Shown here: positions 10,101-20,944 of the stretch, in pieces
How positions within the stretch are numbered: the first letter of the stretch is position 1
Layout of the letters: each line of letters begins with the position of its first letter
From: Scolanthus callimorphus
Taxonomy: Eukaryota > Cnidaria > Anthozoa > Actiniaria > Edwardsiidae
Assembly: GCA_033964015.1 (NCBI GenBank)
Contig: CM066920.1
Location: forward strand, 8,213,912-8,277,911
Length of the DNA stretch: 64,000 nucleotides
Direction of reading: 5' to 3'
Notes under the pieces: model-generated
What the model saw: the letters and a program-made list of their open reading frames with translations, nothing else
Databases searched by the model: none
Told to the model about the DNA's origin: nothing
Translations under genes and position numbers: made by a program

Positions 10101-13100
10101 ACAGACACCATCATCACTACCAACAGACAGACCATCATCACTACCAACAGACACCATCATCACTACCAACAGACACCATCATCACTACCAACAGACACCA
10201 TCATCACTACCAACAGACACCTTCATCACTACCAACAGACACCATCATCACTACCAACAGACACCATCATCACTACCAACAGACACCTTCATCACTACCA
10301 ACAGACACCATCATCACTTCCAACAGACACCATCATCACTACGAACACACACCATCATCACTACCAACAAACACCATCATCACTACCAACAGACACCATC
10401 ATCACTACCAACAGACACCATCATCACTACCAACAGACAACATCATCACTAACAACAGACACCATCATCACTACCAACAGACACCTTCATCACTACCAAC
10501 AGACACCATCATCACTTCCAACAGACACCATCATCACTTCCAACAGACACCATCATCACTACGAACACACACCATCATCACTACCAACAGACACCATCAT
10601 CACTACCAACAGACACCATCATCACTACCAACACACACCATCATCACTATCAATAGACACCATCATCACATAAAAAAAAACACCATCATCACTACAACAC
10701 ACACCATCATCACTATCAATAGACACCATCATCACTACCAACACACACCATTATCACTACCAACAGACAACATCATCACTACCAACAGACACCATTTGTC
10801 GTAATCGTCTTCGTTATTATCACTATTATCTCCATTTTTATTAAGATATCATCGTCACGATGATATGTTGTTTCAATAGGAACAACAATATACACCTGTT
10901 TCAATTAACGTTGCTCTGCAAAACGTAAAACCATGAACCATGCTTCATAAGTCGAAATGGTAATTCCTGCCTAAAACGAAGCGGTTCACGCCAAATTGTG
11001 TCTCAAAGTAGTAAACAAAGTGCCATTGGGTGGTTTTAGTTTAGTTTGGTTTGCCAAACTCGAGGAAAATAGGTCTTCATTATGATGAATTATGATGCGT
11101 CTTCATTATGATGCATGGTTCATGGTTTTATGTTTTGTAGAGCGACGTTAATTGAAATAGGTGTATATCACTTGAACTGGAAACTGTTTGACAATATCAC
11201 CGCGCTGTTTTACCTAGTCAGCCCAGTGTTCCAGGCTCTTTTATTAACCGCCACTCCGGAATGCCAGGTCTTCAATAACAGGGGATTGCGACTGATCAAT
11301 GCAAATCAAATCTTTTCTTTCACAGTTTATCTACGAAATTCCTCGGGTATTATTAAGAGCCCCAACTACCCGCATGGCTACCCGATAGGCAGCAAACAAT
11401 ACTTCTGGATCATAGGAACGCCAACAGCGAAGAATGTTACGCTTCGCTTTATTGACTTTGATCTGGGAGGACCACCATTGACGCCGTTCACACGCCGTTC
11501 AAATTCATGTGCTTCGCAGTATGACACTGTATCCATTTCTGAGTCGAAATCCGATCGATTATATTTCATGCCCGTGCTACAGTTTGGCACTTACTGCAAA
11601 ATACACCCGCCTACCAGTGATTTTACATCGGGGCGTCGATTTGGAAAATACATGTATGTACGTTTCGACACGGAAAAGTATAGTTCTGGTGGTCGTGGAT
11701 TTTTAGCACGTTACAAAGTAATAGAACCCTCGGGTAAGTTTCAAGACGTTTTTTTCAAAACTTTTATGAAGGCAGTCACAGGTGTCACAATAAACCGTGC
11801 GTGCGCTCGTTGCGTTTGCAAATACACTAGCAAGCTCAGTGCCAACAAATACACTAGCAAGCTCAGTGCCAACTATTAATTTCACATGAAGGACAACAAT
11901 AACTGACACAACGTCAGAGCGTTTACCAGGTCGTCCCTTGAAGGGAACTTGTTTGTATTTCCCCTTTGCTTCCAAAAATATCCGGTGTCCGTAGTCGTGA
12001 TTTTAACTTGTTGAGCTGGGAATGTTTTTGCGGGGCTTTCCTTCTCTTCTCACCAGCGTTACGGCGCTGGGTCTCTCACCGCTGTGGTCCGGGTCCGATT
12101 CCTGGCCGTGACAGAGGAAATTTTCTTTTTGTTCTGGTCTCGATCGAAATTGGTTCACATTGTGAGTTTAACGTTGTTCTACTGTGTTTCACGTCTTTCG
12201 GATGAGAAAATAAACCGAGGTCCTGTCTCGCCTTTGTTCTGTACTCAGTTTCAGGGGGGACGCTAAAGAACCACTGGGGACGTAATAAACTCTCTGGCAG
12301 TGACCACCCTCAGTGTCTGTGCTTATGACCGCTTGGCTGCCAGTGGCGCCGTTTGGTCTCAATTCAGCTTACGAGCTGCAATATCTTGGGAGTCGGTCGC
12401 AAATATTTATTTATTTTATATTTTGTTCCTGGGTTAACCCCAACCGCAAATCTTCAGATTTGCATGTGATTTACGAGGTCTTCCTCGCCACTTATGTGTG
12501 CCTTTCTCTGAAAATCAGGCCAGGTGTACGTGTACCGACTTGAAAACACCTTCACGTTCGTAATTTCCTTTATAATTTCCTCACGAATTATAAATGAGTC
12601 TGCATAATAATTATTTCACCCTTTTAGGTGTTCCCAAATACGTATGGACCATCGTCGGGTTATCGCTCCTTGTGATCGGATTAAGCCTTTTATATCTTTG
12701 CATCCTAAGAAGAAGAAGATCGAAGCATTTACGGACTGAACAAAACATGGAATCCAACAATGCCCCGATTCCTGTGGAGTCTGCGCAACTCCAGCAAACC
12801 GCTGGATCACTAACCATGGACATGTCAGGAGGAATAGAGCCTTCCGATTTGGAGTCTGCTCAATTTGAGCATACCGCAGGACCGCTAACCGTGGACATGT
12901 CACCTAGAATAGAACCTTCCTTTCTAGGTTTAGATATTCCCCCTCCATCTTACGTCGAAGCTCTTTATTCGTACTCACCCGGGATAAATGCGACGGCAGT
13001 AAGTCCAGACGAGGATAACATCCCTGAATGCACTTCTAACTCCATGGATACAGAAAGGCCTCCATCTTATGCGGAAGCCACCTCTACGGAGTATTTAGAA

Positions 13101-13172
13101 ACCATCGGTGAAGAAAATACTCCTATTGACGTTCAATCGTGGACAACATTTACTGTTGGTGTTATGTCATGA
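7124..13172 (+). CDS. Gene B: CUB-domain single-pass membrane protein with PPxY tail
   Basis: Four exons join in phase 1 at every junction: 7124-7172, 8599-8643, 11326-11733 and 12628-13172 (TGA), giving 348 residues. Exons 1 and 2 together encode a signal peptide (MKIYNLLALQVSHLIL then LLFTFVPV). The CUB exon has SPNYPHGYP, FIDFDL, QYDTVSI and GGRGFLARYK. The last exon encodes a helix (about TIVGLSLLVIGLSLLYLCI), a basic RRRRSK anchor and a tail in which the module ESAQ..TAG.LT.DMS is present twice (once in gene A), then PPPSYVEAL and PPSYAEATST. It is expected at the cell surface with the tail binding WW-domain proteins (inference from motifs). Introns hold a Penelope fragment, a PIF-type MITE, a 22-bp minisatellite and a SINE-like repeat. 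AATAAA at 13579-13584 is a likely polyadenylation signal. Confidence 0.82.
7316..7909 (-). mobile_element. Penelope-like retroelement 3' fragment encoding a GIY-YIG endonuclease
   Basis: On the minus strand an open frame contains SSNDVYLITCRICGEQYAGS (the GIY and YIG strands, read as VYLI and QYAG), RFNNHRS (the catalytic Arg region), HFNGPGH and KREGYWAYRLRTLHPEGLN (the catalytic Glu helix). This layout is typical of the endonuclease after the reverse transcriptase in Penelope-like elements (family knowledge). No reverse transcriptase is seen upstream on this strand, so it is a 5'-truncated copy in intron 1 of gene B. A frame continues to the ALKKALIWSR segment that often closes such ORFs. 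Confidence 0.8.
8126..8342. mobile_element. PIF/Harbinger-type MITE with TAA target duplication
   Basis: The left terminus AGCCTGGTTCACACTTGCGA and right terminus TCGCTAGTGTGCACCAGGCT are inverted repeats, and TAA flanks both sides (8123-8125 and 8343-8345). It is non-coding. An inverted relative with TTA duplications lies at 26525-26738 and shares the internal CGACATAAGGACGTTATG-type ends. Confidence 0.85.
8599..8643 (+). CDS. Gene B exon 2 (45-nt signal-peptide mini-exon)
   Basis: The acceptor TTATTTTATAG and donor GTGAGA bound a symmetric phase 1-1 exon reading LLFTFVPVTMTFEL. It matches gene A exon 924-968 in length, phase and sequence, which supports both. Confidence 0.7.
8675..10797. 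repeat. 22-bp minisatellite in intron 2 of gene B
   Basis: About 90 copies of a 22-bp unit (CACCATCATCACTACCAACA then GA), with variants such as CCCCGTCACGACTACC and ACATACATC. A stretch of about 110 bp near 8750-8860 interrupts it with AT-rich sequence. It lies wholly within an intron and is non-coding. Confidence 0.95.
11326..11733 (+). CDS. Gene B CUB-domain exon
   Basis: This 408-nt symmetric phase 1-1 exon lies between TTTCTTTCACAG and GTAAGT. It reads YLRNSSGIIKSPNYPHGYP, then WIIGTPTAKNVTLRFIDFDL, QYDTVSISES, FGTYCKI and GGRGFLARYK. It is 21 nt longer than the gene A exon because of an insert after the FDL strand (GGPPLTPFTRRSN). Confidence 0.87.
12045..12425. mobile_element. SINE-like repeat in intron 3 of gene B
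   Basis: The segment from about 12165 to 12415 (GTTCTACTGTGTTTCACG, CTCTGGCAGTGACCACCCTC, AGCTTACGAGCTGCAA) recurs at 42715-43225 and, as a tail only, near 26405-26445. Upstream at 12088 is GGTCCGGGTCCGATTCCTG, resembling a tRNA B box. A tRNA-derived SINE is my best reading; no matching A box was recognised. Confidence 0.55.
12628..13172 (+). CDS. Gene B terminal exon: TM helix and PPxY tail
   Basis: The acceptor CACCCTTTTAG precedes 12628 in phase 1. Helix, RRRRSK anchor, duplicated ESAQ module, PPPSYVEAL, an extended Ser/Thr-rich linker and PPSYAEATST follow. It is about 48 codons longer than the gene A exon, mostly from the module duplication and a longer C-terminal extension (EYLETIGEENTPIDVQSW). 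Confidence 0.85.
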
Positions 13173-14628
13173 GCGCTGCAAAGGTTTTATTGGAAGGCCC
13201 GAACGCAATTCTAAGGGAGGAAACGAAGATCGGCACTCCGCATTATTTTCCCATTTGTGTCTTATGAGTCGGCGCTCGAGGGCTGTGGCATACCTCCGCT
13301 GTCATCGCGGCGCGACGTGGCGTGTAGGAAATTTATTTCCAACATCAAGGAATCCGGTTTCCTTGCGCATCTTTTGCCGCAGCCCTCGAGGGTCGCTCAC
13401 GGCTACGGCCTCAGGTCAGGCGCATCGCGCCTAGATCCCTGTTTGGCAAGAACGGACAGACTCGGTAACTTTGTTACGTATAGATATGTTTAAGTGTATT
13501 AGTTGTAATGTTTCTTCCATATTTTCTGTCTGTAAAATCTGACCTCCCTGTAATTTAGTGCTTAACTACCAAAGGGCAAAATAAACTGATTATTTATTTA
13601 TTTATAAACGTTGCTAGGACGATATACGATACGATACCAGAGGCGTTGCTATGGGGTGGTCCTGGTGTGCCTTGACTACGCCCCTTTATACGATAAGTGG
13701 CATTTATAGAACGAGCTGGGAGTGCTTTATTAACCAAATAAACCCCTTCTGGCAGCTGTTATATCGGCGGATATAAAATGTCCAAGGATGAGAAATGGGA
13801 CGAAAAATGAACAGTTGGCCGAGAAGCTAAGCTTCGAGGGCAACTCTGAAATTTTCAGGACCATTTTTCATCGCGATGCCAAGAAGGGGTTTATTTATTT
13901 TATATCAAAGTGACTTCACTGAAAAACAGTTTTCTTACCATTAAAAACGTTCATGGCGCATTTAGTTGACTTTTTGTGTTTTCCGGTGTCGCCTCAGCCA
14001 CCAATTTCCGCATTTCATCAACTTCTTAGACAAAAACTTTTGTTGCTTGTTTTCCATTATTTTTTAAACAAAAAATATTCAGCTTTTGCTTAAAACATTT
14101 CTCTCAGGACGGATATTACTTTAGATCGACAATATCGTCTGTCCTGTGAAATGTACCACGTGATACGTCTCGACCAATGATTGCGCGTTAAAATTCATAA
14201 CTGGGATATAACGGGTGATATAAACACGAGGCGCAGTCGAGTGATTACATCATCCCGATAAAACACGACATATGAGTTCTATAAATCACTTCTGAAATTT
14301 ATATTACAAGATACGGAAATTAATAACTTGAAATAGTCAATACGAAATATATTTTACGAATAGGAAGGACTAGGTATTATACATGTACATTTTCACACGA
14401 AGTAAACTAATGAAAAAGTCATCTATTCGACAAAGTTTGACGAATCTTAAAAACAAGAATTAGAGAATGCATTTAATAAACTTTCTTATAAAACCATTTT
14501 TTATCAGAATCTAGCTATTTTCAAACCTTTTTTAGTGCGCAAATTCGCTACCCTTTTATATAGTTTGAGTCTCAAAACCCTACCCCTTTCGGGCCGAGCA
14601 TCCCCGTATGGTCGACATGTCGAATGAG

Positions 14629-14659
<31 letters not shown>

Positions 14660-14850
14660 CATCAGCAAATAATACTAGAGAACCATCATTTTACCTATTA
14701 TATGTAACACCTCTCGAAACTATACCTATATCTTAAAAACGAAATAGGTCAAGGCATTCACAGGCTTCTCCTGGTTCCCCCAGTTTCCTCTTATTGAATT
14801 ATTGGAATATGTAAAACGCCATAAACGATAAATTGGTCTAGTGATCACGG
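13173..14850. other. Gene B 3' flank and B-C intergenic region
   Basis: AATAAA at 13579-13584 with T-rich sequence after it is a plausible gene B polyadenylation site. A C run of about 28 bases lies at 14631-14657. From about 14775 the sequence is duplicated upstream of gene D (from about 19690). No coding region is supported. Confidence 0.5.
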
Positions 14851-15095
14851 CAGACTCGTACCCGTCGCTTAGTAGAAAAGTCGATGAACGCAGGGGATTA
14901 TGGGAAGGATTACGCGGCGCGCAATGCATATTGGGAAGGTTTCGCAAGGCGCGCAATGGATTGTGGACCGGGTGAAAGAAAAGAAAGAAGCTACTTTTCC
15001 TTCGCCCTTCCCACAATGCATTGCGCGCCGCGCTAATCCTTCCCATAATCCCCTGCGTTCATCGACTTTTCTACTAAGCGACGGGTACGAGTCTG
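14851..15095. mobile_element. Mutator-like MITE (245 bp) with 9-bp target duplication
   Basis: Long inverted repeats (about 70 bp) begin CAGACTCGTACCCGTCGC and end with the mirror image. The 9-mer TGATCACGG occurs directly on both sides (14842-14850 and 15096-15104). The duplicated sequence upstream of gene D reads straight through this point (near 19732-19742), so the D copy is an empty site. A 9-bp duplication with long inverted repeats is typical of Mutator-type elements (family knowledge). Confidence 0.88.
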
Positions 15096-15432
15096 TGATC
15101 ACGGTATTTTGTAGTGCGCAGTGATTAGCTAAGTAGTTGGGCTGAAGGATTTATTGCGGCGTATGTTGTTTCCCAGGCCGTATAATCAGAAAAGTAAGAG
15201 TATATCTAAATTCGTGAATCTTAAATAGTAGAAGGTAAGATACAGCCATTAATGTCAACTGAATACGTCATAGCAACGCAACAGCCCGGAACCAGGAACG
15301 ATTCACTGTTAATGAAATGCAACAAGGAACCAAGTGGAATAAACCAAGCAAAGTTGAAGAGTCTGATGAAGACTAACTGAACTAGTTTGACAAATAATAT
15401 TTCTGAAATATTATTATGCCTACAAGATTAAT

Positions 15433-15454
15433 ATGGTATCCTCCGACGATCGAG
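15433..15454 (+). CDS. Gene C 22-nt first coding exon
   Basis: It encodes MVSSDDR plus one base, with donor GTAAGC at 15455. The duplicate before gene D (20077-20098) keeps ATG, length, phase and donor while differing at three codons, and the sequence upstream is conserved between the two. Confidence 0.65.
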
Positions 15455-17249
15455 GTAAGCCTTAAGTCCGAGAATTGTAATGGAAACAACCAAAAACGGC
15501 AAAATCACACAACAATTTAGACAATATCATGATCGATCGTCAGAGCGGAACTCAGGTTTCTATAAGTTTCTAATTTTGCTGTTTATGAATAAGCTCAAGA
15601 TTTATACTCAGGTAATACTTATAGCCAAATACAAAATTCCATTTAGGTCTAACTTTAGGGAGAGGCGATGATTTGACAGGAACAAAAATAAATATCATTT
15701 CCTTGAATATTTTTACCAGCTTTGTGCAGGCTAGGTAAATGTGGTACATTATACAAGAGAAGGTAACATGTTTTTCACGATAAAGTTTAAGAAATAACTG
15801 CAGCCCAATATTAAAATACAAAAGAAACTTTTCATTTCCGCTTTGCCTGACCGATCGGGAAGTGGGGTTCTAATAACAACGAAAAAATATTGTTGTAAAA
15901 TTAAACTTAAATACATTGAGTAAACTGTCAAGCACAAAAGTGCTATGGCTCATTTCAAAATTTCTTGGATTTTGTGTTTGGCCGGATCCAGATATGTTAC
16001 TTTATTTTCTATTTTGCATCTAGATACATTAGATATCCATGGTGGTTTAGGTTACCAATATTAGCAACCTCGCACACGACTAGCTCAACTTATTACCAAA
16101 CACTATCTAACTACGCGTGCAGTTTGCCCTCGGGGGGAAAAAGCCTCAGATCTCCCGGGGAATCAGGGAGCCCCCTACCCCCTTACTAATGTGGCGTATT
16201 TTGGGAGGTTGAAATGCCGTGGGCGATGTTTTCTTTTAGGTCTTTTAATGGTCACCCTTCATTAAATCCCTCATTTGCTCGCAAACTCGCTCGCTCCCGC
16301 TATAACACGAAAAATCGAGAATAAAAACAATCCATATTAAAAAAAGAGTTGTGTGGCGTTTTCGCCTCATTACCAACCGTGCGTCACGCGGGTTACCTTT
16401 GTACCTAGTTCCAGGCTCTTGGGGGACAAAACAAAAATGGCGCTCGGCCTACACGAAAAGCGTTTCTCTTCAAAATCTGCTGAAATCTGCTGAAAAAAAG
16501 TTTGAACAATAGAGTAAGAAAAGGAAAAGGTAACACTGAACATCCTCTGACATTTTGACTAAAATGTCTTCTGACTATGATTTCCACCCACCCTGTGTCC
16601 ACCAAATATAACGTTTGCATTGATAAGCACACTTTTTAAGAAAACTGTGAGCGCCTTTCAAAAATAGTTCACTATTTTGTAAACTTGTATTTCAGCTGTC
16701 ACAATAGCTATTATCGTCTCGGGCGCGACTCTGATAGGAATATTAATAGCTTGCGTCCTTGCCTGGTTCACAAAGAAAAGAAGAAGAAGCGTACTCGGCG
16801 AGTCTTCATGTGCAGATCTGAACCCTAACGATCCAGCGCGATCGCATCACAACCAAGGTTATATTCCCTCGGTAGCTGACCCTCTTGCTTATGATGTGAC
16901 TGGGTATGTCGTGCAATTACCCGCGAGTAGCCGACCCGTAACAAGCATCAGACCCGTTACGAGTGACATGAGACATTCCGAGTTGGTCTATGATTCCCCA
17001 CCGTCATACCAGGATGTCTTAAGGCAATCGACCCTGGAATTAAATTATTTGCAAATGGACTCAGGAGAATGTTCTAACAGACAAAGGCCACTTTCGTATT
17101 TACAAGCCAATTCAGCGGAGATGAATCATGAAGAAATGCGAGGGTCATTATCAACGTTGGGCTTTACTTCGTTGCAAATGAGTACAGAACAGTTATCTTA
17201 TAATAAAGAGACACCTCCGTCATACTTGGAAGCGACATCAACAGACTAA
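15433..17249 (+). CDS. Gene C: minimal-ectodomain single-pass membrane protein with PPxY tail
   Basis: Exon 1 (15433-15454, ATG, MVSSDDR) joins exon 2 (16696-17249, TAA) in phase 1, giving 191 residues. The ATG is the first after an in-frame TGA, and the same 22-nt exon with the same donor precedes gene D. The helix VTIAIIVSGATLIGILIACVL starts right after the junction, so the ectodomain is about eight residues. A basic KKRRRS anchor, DSPPSYQDVL and C-terminal TPPSYLEATSTD follow. It shares the PPSYxEATS end with A and B but has no CUB exon. It may act as a membrane scaffold for WW-domain proteins (inference). AATAAA at 17466-17471 is a possible polyadenylation signal. Confidence 0.72.
16696..17249 (+). 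CDS. Gene C terminal exon: TM helix and PPxY tail
   Basis: The acceptor TTGTATTTCAG matches gene D's acceptor context. The reading frame is open from the phase 1 junction to TAA at 17247-17249. It contains one copy of the PSVADPLA..VQLPASSRPVT module that is repeated in gene D, one DSPPSYQ and a terminal TPPSYLEATS. Confidence 0.85.
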
Positions 17250-17465
17250 ACTGCATGGGATGAATAGCTCACGAGTAGGAGTTTTGTCTCTTACACCAAG
17301 ACCTACTTCGGATCCTAAGATCGCCGTTATCTTGGGCAATCTTTTGAATCTTTTCTATAATAATAATAATGTTTGTTTACTACTTCCGTTTGATAATACA
17401 GATATACATACTGAATTACCGGAGTATGTCCTGAAAATTAAGCGATACTATACAAAGCGATTTAC

Positions 17466-17471
17466 AATAAA
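17466..17471 (+). terminator. Putative polyadenylation signal of gene C
   Basis: AATAAA lies 217 bp after the gene C stop, in otherwise AT-rich 3' flank just before a LINE fragment. There is no transcript evidence. Confidence 0.4.
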
Positions 17472-17489
17472 TGAAAATATGTAAACGGT

Positions 17490-18330
17490 CCGTCCTCCCC
17501 GGAGTTATGTGGTATTCTGCGCAGGACCTTAAAGAGTAAGGGGCGGTGTAGCGAACCATCCTATCATCAAGTAGCGGAAAGAGCACGCTGCCAGCCTTGA
17601 TGTTGTCGATAAATGTTGCGGCACGGTGTTCACGGCGGGCCTCAAGAGGCAGCAAACCGGCTTGAGTCAATGCTTGTTGGTAGCTGATGTGCGCTCCGTA
17701 GATGATGGCCAGCGCCCTCTTGGACTTTTTCGAGAGCCAGAGAAAGATACTGTGGCAGGTTGGAAGAGACCACTGAAGCGAACTCTAATACGGAGCGTAT
17801 AAGCGCGCAATAGATGCCACAATATTTTTCTCTGGAACTCGACATGCGTTAAGCTTCCTGATGGCATACAGCCTACGGTTTGTCTTTTTAATCACGTGTC
17901 GCAGTGTGTCGCCCAGGAGAGCTTAAAGGACTTGACGGACTCGATGTACGTACCTCCGATGGCGATGGGCTGACACACTTGACTGTTGTAATGTAAAAAG
18001 TCGGATTTAGTTGCATGTTATTAGTATGAGCGATGATAACGTCATTCACGATGCATTACTGAGGGCGAATTGCACAGTTTATCTCAAGTATGGTGAGATC
18101 GTCAACATAACTTAGCTCCAGGAACCCAGGTACGAGCAATGTTTTCTACCATAACTGCAAACAGGCTAGCACGGGACCCAGTTTGGTTCCCTGAGGAATA
18201 CCTCCATAATTTAGATAGGGATAGGATGATGTTGAGGGGCCTATCTGGACGCATTGCGAACGTCCGTGGAGAAAGGCGGCAACCCACCTGACTAGGCAGG
18301 GATGTAAACCATAGCGCTACAGCTTCGCGA
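17490..18330 (-). pseudogene. Degenerate non-LTR retrotransposon reverse transcriptase (LINE fragment)
   Basis: On the minus strand, in several frames, are the RT palm pieces GGIPQGTKLGP (18173-18205) and SYVDDLTIL (about 18089-18112, the YxDD catalytic box), then IYCALIRSVLEFASVVSSNL with QYLSLALEKVQ, and QAGLLPLEARREHRAATF near the C terminus. Order and spacing fit the C-terminal half of a Jockey/CR1-like RT. Frame changes between pieces show a decayed copy. It lies in the 3' flank of gene C. Confidence 0.82.
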
Positions 18331-20076
18331 GAAGATTACGATGATTTAAATAAGATCGAATCCTTTTTTTAAATCCGCAAAAAAGAAATTCAGTGCGCAG
18401 TTGCCTTTAGTCAAGTGCCTCTAGACCAAAGAATCCGTTTCTAATAAAACCAAACACTGAAAACGAAATTCAAAGTTCCCATAAAACACTTGGAAATGGT
18501 AGTTGAATGAAATTGACAACAAATTTTTTCTGGTGTTTGTCCTACTTTTGCCCTACTTTAGCAGAGGCCTTGTTTTCTTTGCATTTCGCTGGCTGAGGTT
18601 TCGCGAGGAAAAGAGACCTTTGCGCTGGGTCGAGACTCGTTTTGTTTTGCCGCCGTCCACAACCTTGACGGTTTGCTGACCGTTTCTTGAGCCCACTATA
18701 TGCGCACGCATATCTATAGACGTTTTCCGCTGTTATTATTTGAGCCCCCCAGCGGAAAACGTCTGTAGATATGCGTGTGCATATAGTCGGCTCAAGAAAC
18801 GGTCAGCAAACCGTCCAAACCGTCTTCTGCTAGCAGGGAATATTTTCACGGACTCCAATGAGAATTTGGTTTTGGTGTTACTACAATTAATGGGTAACAT
18901 CTCTAGCTTTAAGAAAATGCAATCAGAATTTGAATATGTTTGATATTACTCTGGTACAACGTCTGAGATTTTGTCCACCAAAGCCTGAAACTGCTCGATC
19001 TCTCGATGGATTTCCTGTTAATTATTTCGTCGGTTCCCCGTGGGGAACATGGGACTGAGAGTGACTGGTAAGTGACTGAGGCGACAAGGTGCGTAGGTAA
19101 AAAAGCGCGCATAGCGCTATTCACTGTTTATCAACATTGCCATTCTAATGCTAATGTGCCAACCGTAGATTGAATAGCGCCCTTTGTTCTGTGAACCAAT
19201 CGATCTCTGGTTGGCACATTAATAACAATGGATGACGTCAGCGTGAACAGCGCTATAGCAATGACGACGTTTACGACTACAAGCAGTCCAAGGGATAATA
19301 TATAAGTTATCTACAGGCTCGGCTACAGGCTCGGAGGGAACGACCAAGGCAAACGGCTGTGATTGGCCTAGCAACACATGAATGGATTCCGTCCCTATGC
19401 AGAATGAAAATTGTAGTCCCTATAAACTAAAAAACATTTGCAAGGTTATTTATGGCACATCAACTCAATTTATACTTCTCAGGTGGAAAATTTTTTCTTT
19501 TTTGCTCACACTGAAACTGCTTCACAGACAAGACAATAGCACACGCAGTAAAAAAAAATCAGCGTGAGCTCGAATCCGGATCGCTCAGAAAATAAATAGA
19601 TAAAGTTATTCACATCTTGGTCCACCCCCAATCCCCCTTTCCCCCTCATCCTTGACTCCCCACTCTCTTTCTCTCGGTCCCCAGTTTCCAATGATCGAAA
19701 TATTTCAATATGCAAAACGCCATAATTTTGTCACAGTGCCTGATTACGGTATTTTGTAGTATGCAATGATTAGCTAAACCATCGGGGTGAAGGATTTATA
19801 CCTGCGTCTGATTTTTCGCTCCCGGGCCGTAATAATAACAAAAAATAAGAGTATTTTTGCGTCAATCTAACTAAGTATAACGTAAGAAACAGTCATGATT
19901 GTCAACTGACTCTTAGCAGAGTGTGTAACGCAACAAACCGGAGACCAGGAACGAACCACTGCAAATGCAAATGTAACGCAGCAACTGAAGCAAGTGGAAT
20001 ACACCATGGAAGTTGAACTAGTACTTCAGCAACTATAATAATATTTCTGGATTATTATCTTTCCTACAAGATTAAT
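18331..20076. other. C-D intergenic region
   Basis: No supported coding region. It holds a perfect-armed palindrome at 18667-18815 and, from about 19690, sequence duplicated from upstream of gene C (CCATAATTTTGTCACAGTGC, then the shared promoter-proximal block to 20098). The shared block probably contains the promoter and 5'UTR of both C and D. Confidence 0.55.
18667..18815. repeat. Near-perfect palindrome with about 65-bp arms
   Basis: The left arm GACGGTTTGCTGACCGTTTC is mirrored by GAAACGGTCAGCAAACCGTC at the right end, with TATGCGCACGCATATCTA-type inner pairing. The loop is only about 15 bp. It is non-coding and a potential hairpin or cruciform. Confidence 0.85.
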
Positions 20077-20768
20077 ATGGTATCCTCCAACGACCAGGGT
20101 AAGTCTAAATACGGAGAATTGTAACGAAAACAACCAAAAATGGCAAAGATTACGAACATTCATAGGCAATAACATGATCGGGAAGTGGCGTTCTTTCTGT
20201 AGTCAAGCCAATATAAGGAAAAATTATTTGTTGTAAAACTAAACTTCATTAGAGAGAACGCATTCTCTTTGGTTTAAAGGTAAATGGGCGAGCTTTTACT
20301 TTACAACAAGCAGAGACCAATCTTCGGGGTGAGATAATGTTGATTTTTGACTGAACATACTCTGAAATTGTTACTCGACCAAATAGATACCGCTCAATGA
20401 AATGCGGTTAGTGTTTTTTCTTTTTTTTAAACTAAGACTAGCAAACATCATCAAACGGTGACTATGTGTAATCGTTTACTTTATTCCAGTGGGAAAGAGA
20501 CTCTTATTTCTATTTTAGTTATTTTGTATCTAAATAAAGGTGTATTAAAGTGTGTGGGGGGATCCAAAAATATCCACGGAAGTCATTGAAAGTAACCAAT
20601 ATTAGCAACCTCGCCACGACGATTCATCACTTGAATGGCTTCCACTAGGAGCCTCCAACAGGCTTATAAAGTTGAGCCGGCAGCGTTTTTTTCCTGACCT
20701 ATCTATTTTTAGAAGAGTTGCCTGGTTATTTCTCTGTTTGCTAGCTACGCCTAGAGAGCATACACTTA

Positions 20769-20944
20769 GACTCCGTCCACACTACACCGGCCGTTTTAAA
20801 AAAAAATTGCGTCCACACTTATCGTTTTCGTATTGTTTTCGCCGTTTTCGGTGATCGTTTTCGGCGTTGTAGTGTGAACGATAGCCGTATCCGGAGCAAA
20901 AAGTATCCGTTTTCGTTCGAAAACGGTGTAGTGTGGACGGGGTC
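20769..20944. mobile_element. PIF/Harbinger-type MITE in the gene D intron
   Basis: The termini GACTCCGTCCACACTACACC and GGTGTAGTGTGGACGGGGTC are inverted repeats, with TTA on both sides (20766-20768 and 20945-20947). The interior is rich in CGTTTTCG and non-coding. Confidence 0.85.

Noticed and set aside
8675..10797. Possible repeat-protein gene in the 22-bp array
   Set aside because: The 22-bp period shifts frame every unit and stops interrupt the frames; it is a plain minisatellite.
11115..11325. Upstream extension of the gene B CUB exon through an open frame starting at 11115
   Set aside because: A strong acceptor (TTTCTTTCACAG) at 11325 matches the gene A exon boundary, and the signal-peptide exons join there in phase. 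The extension lacks conserved CUB features.
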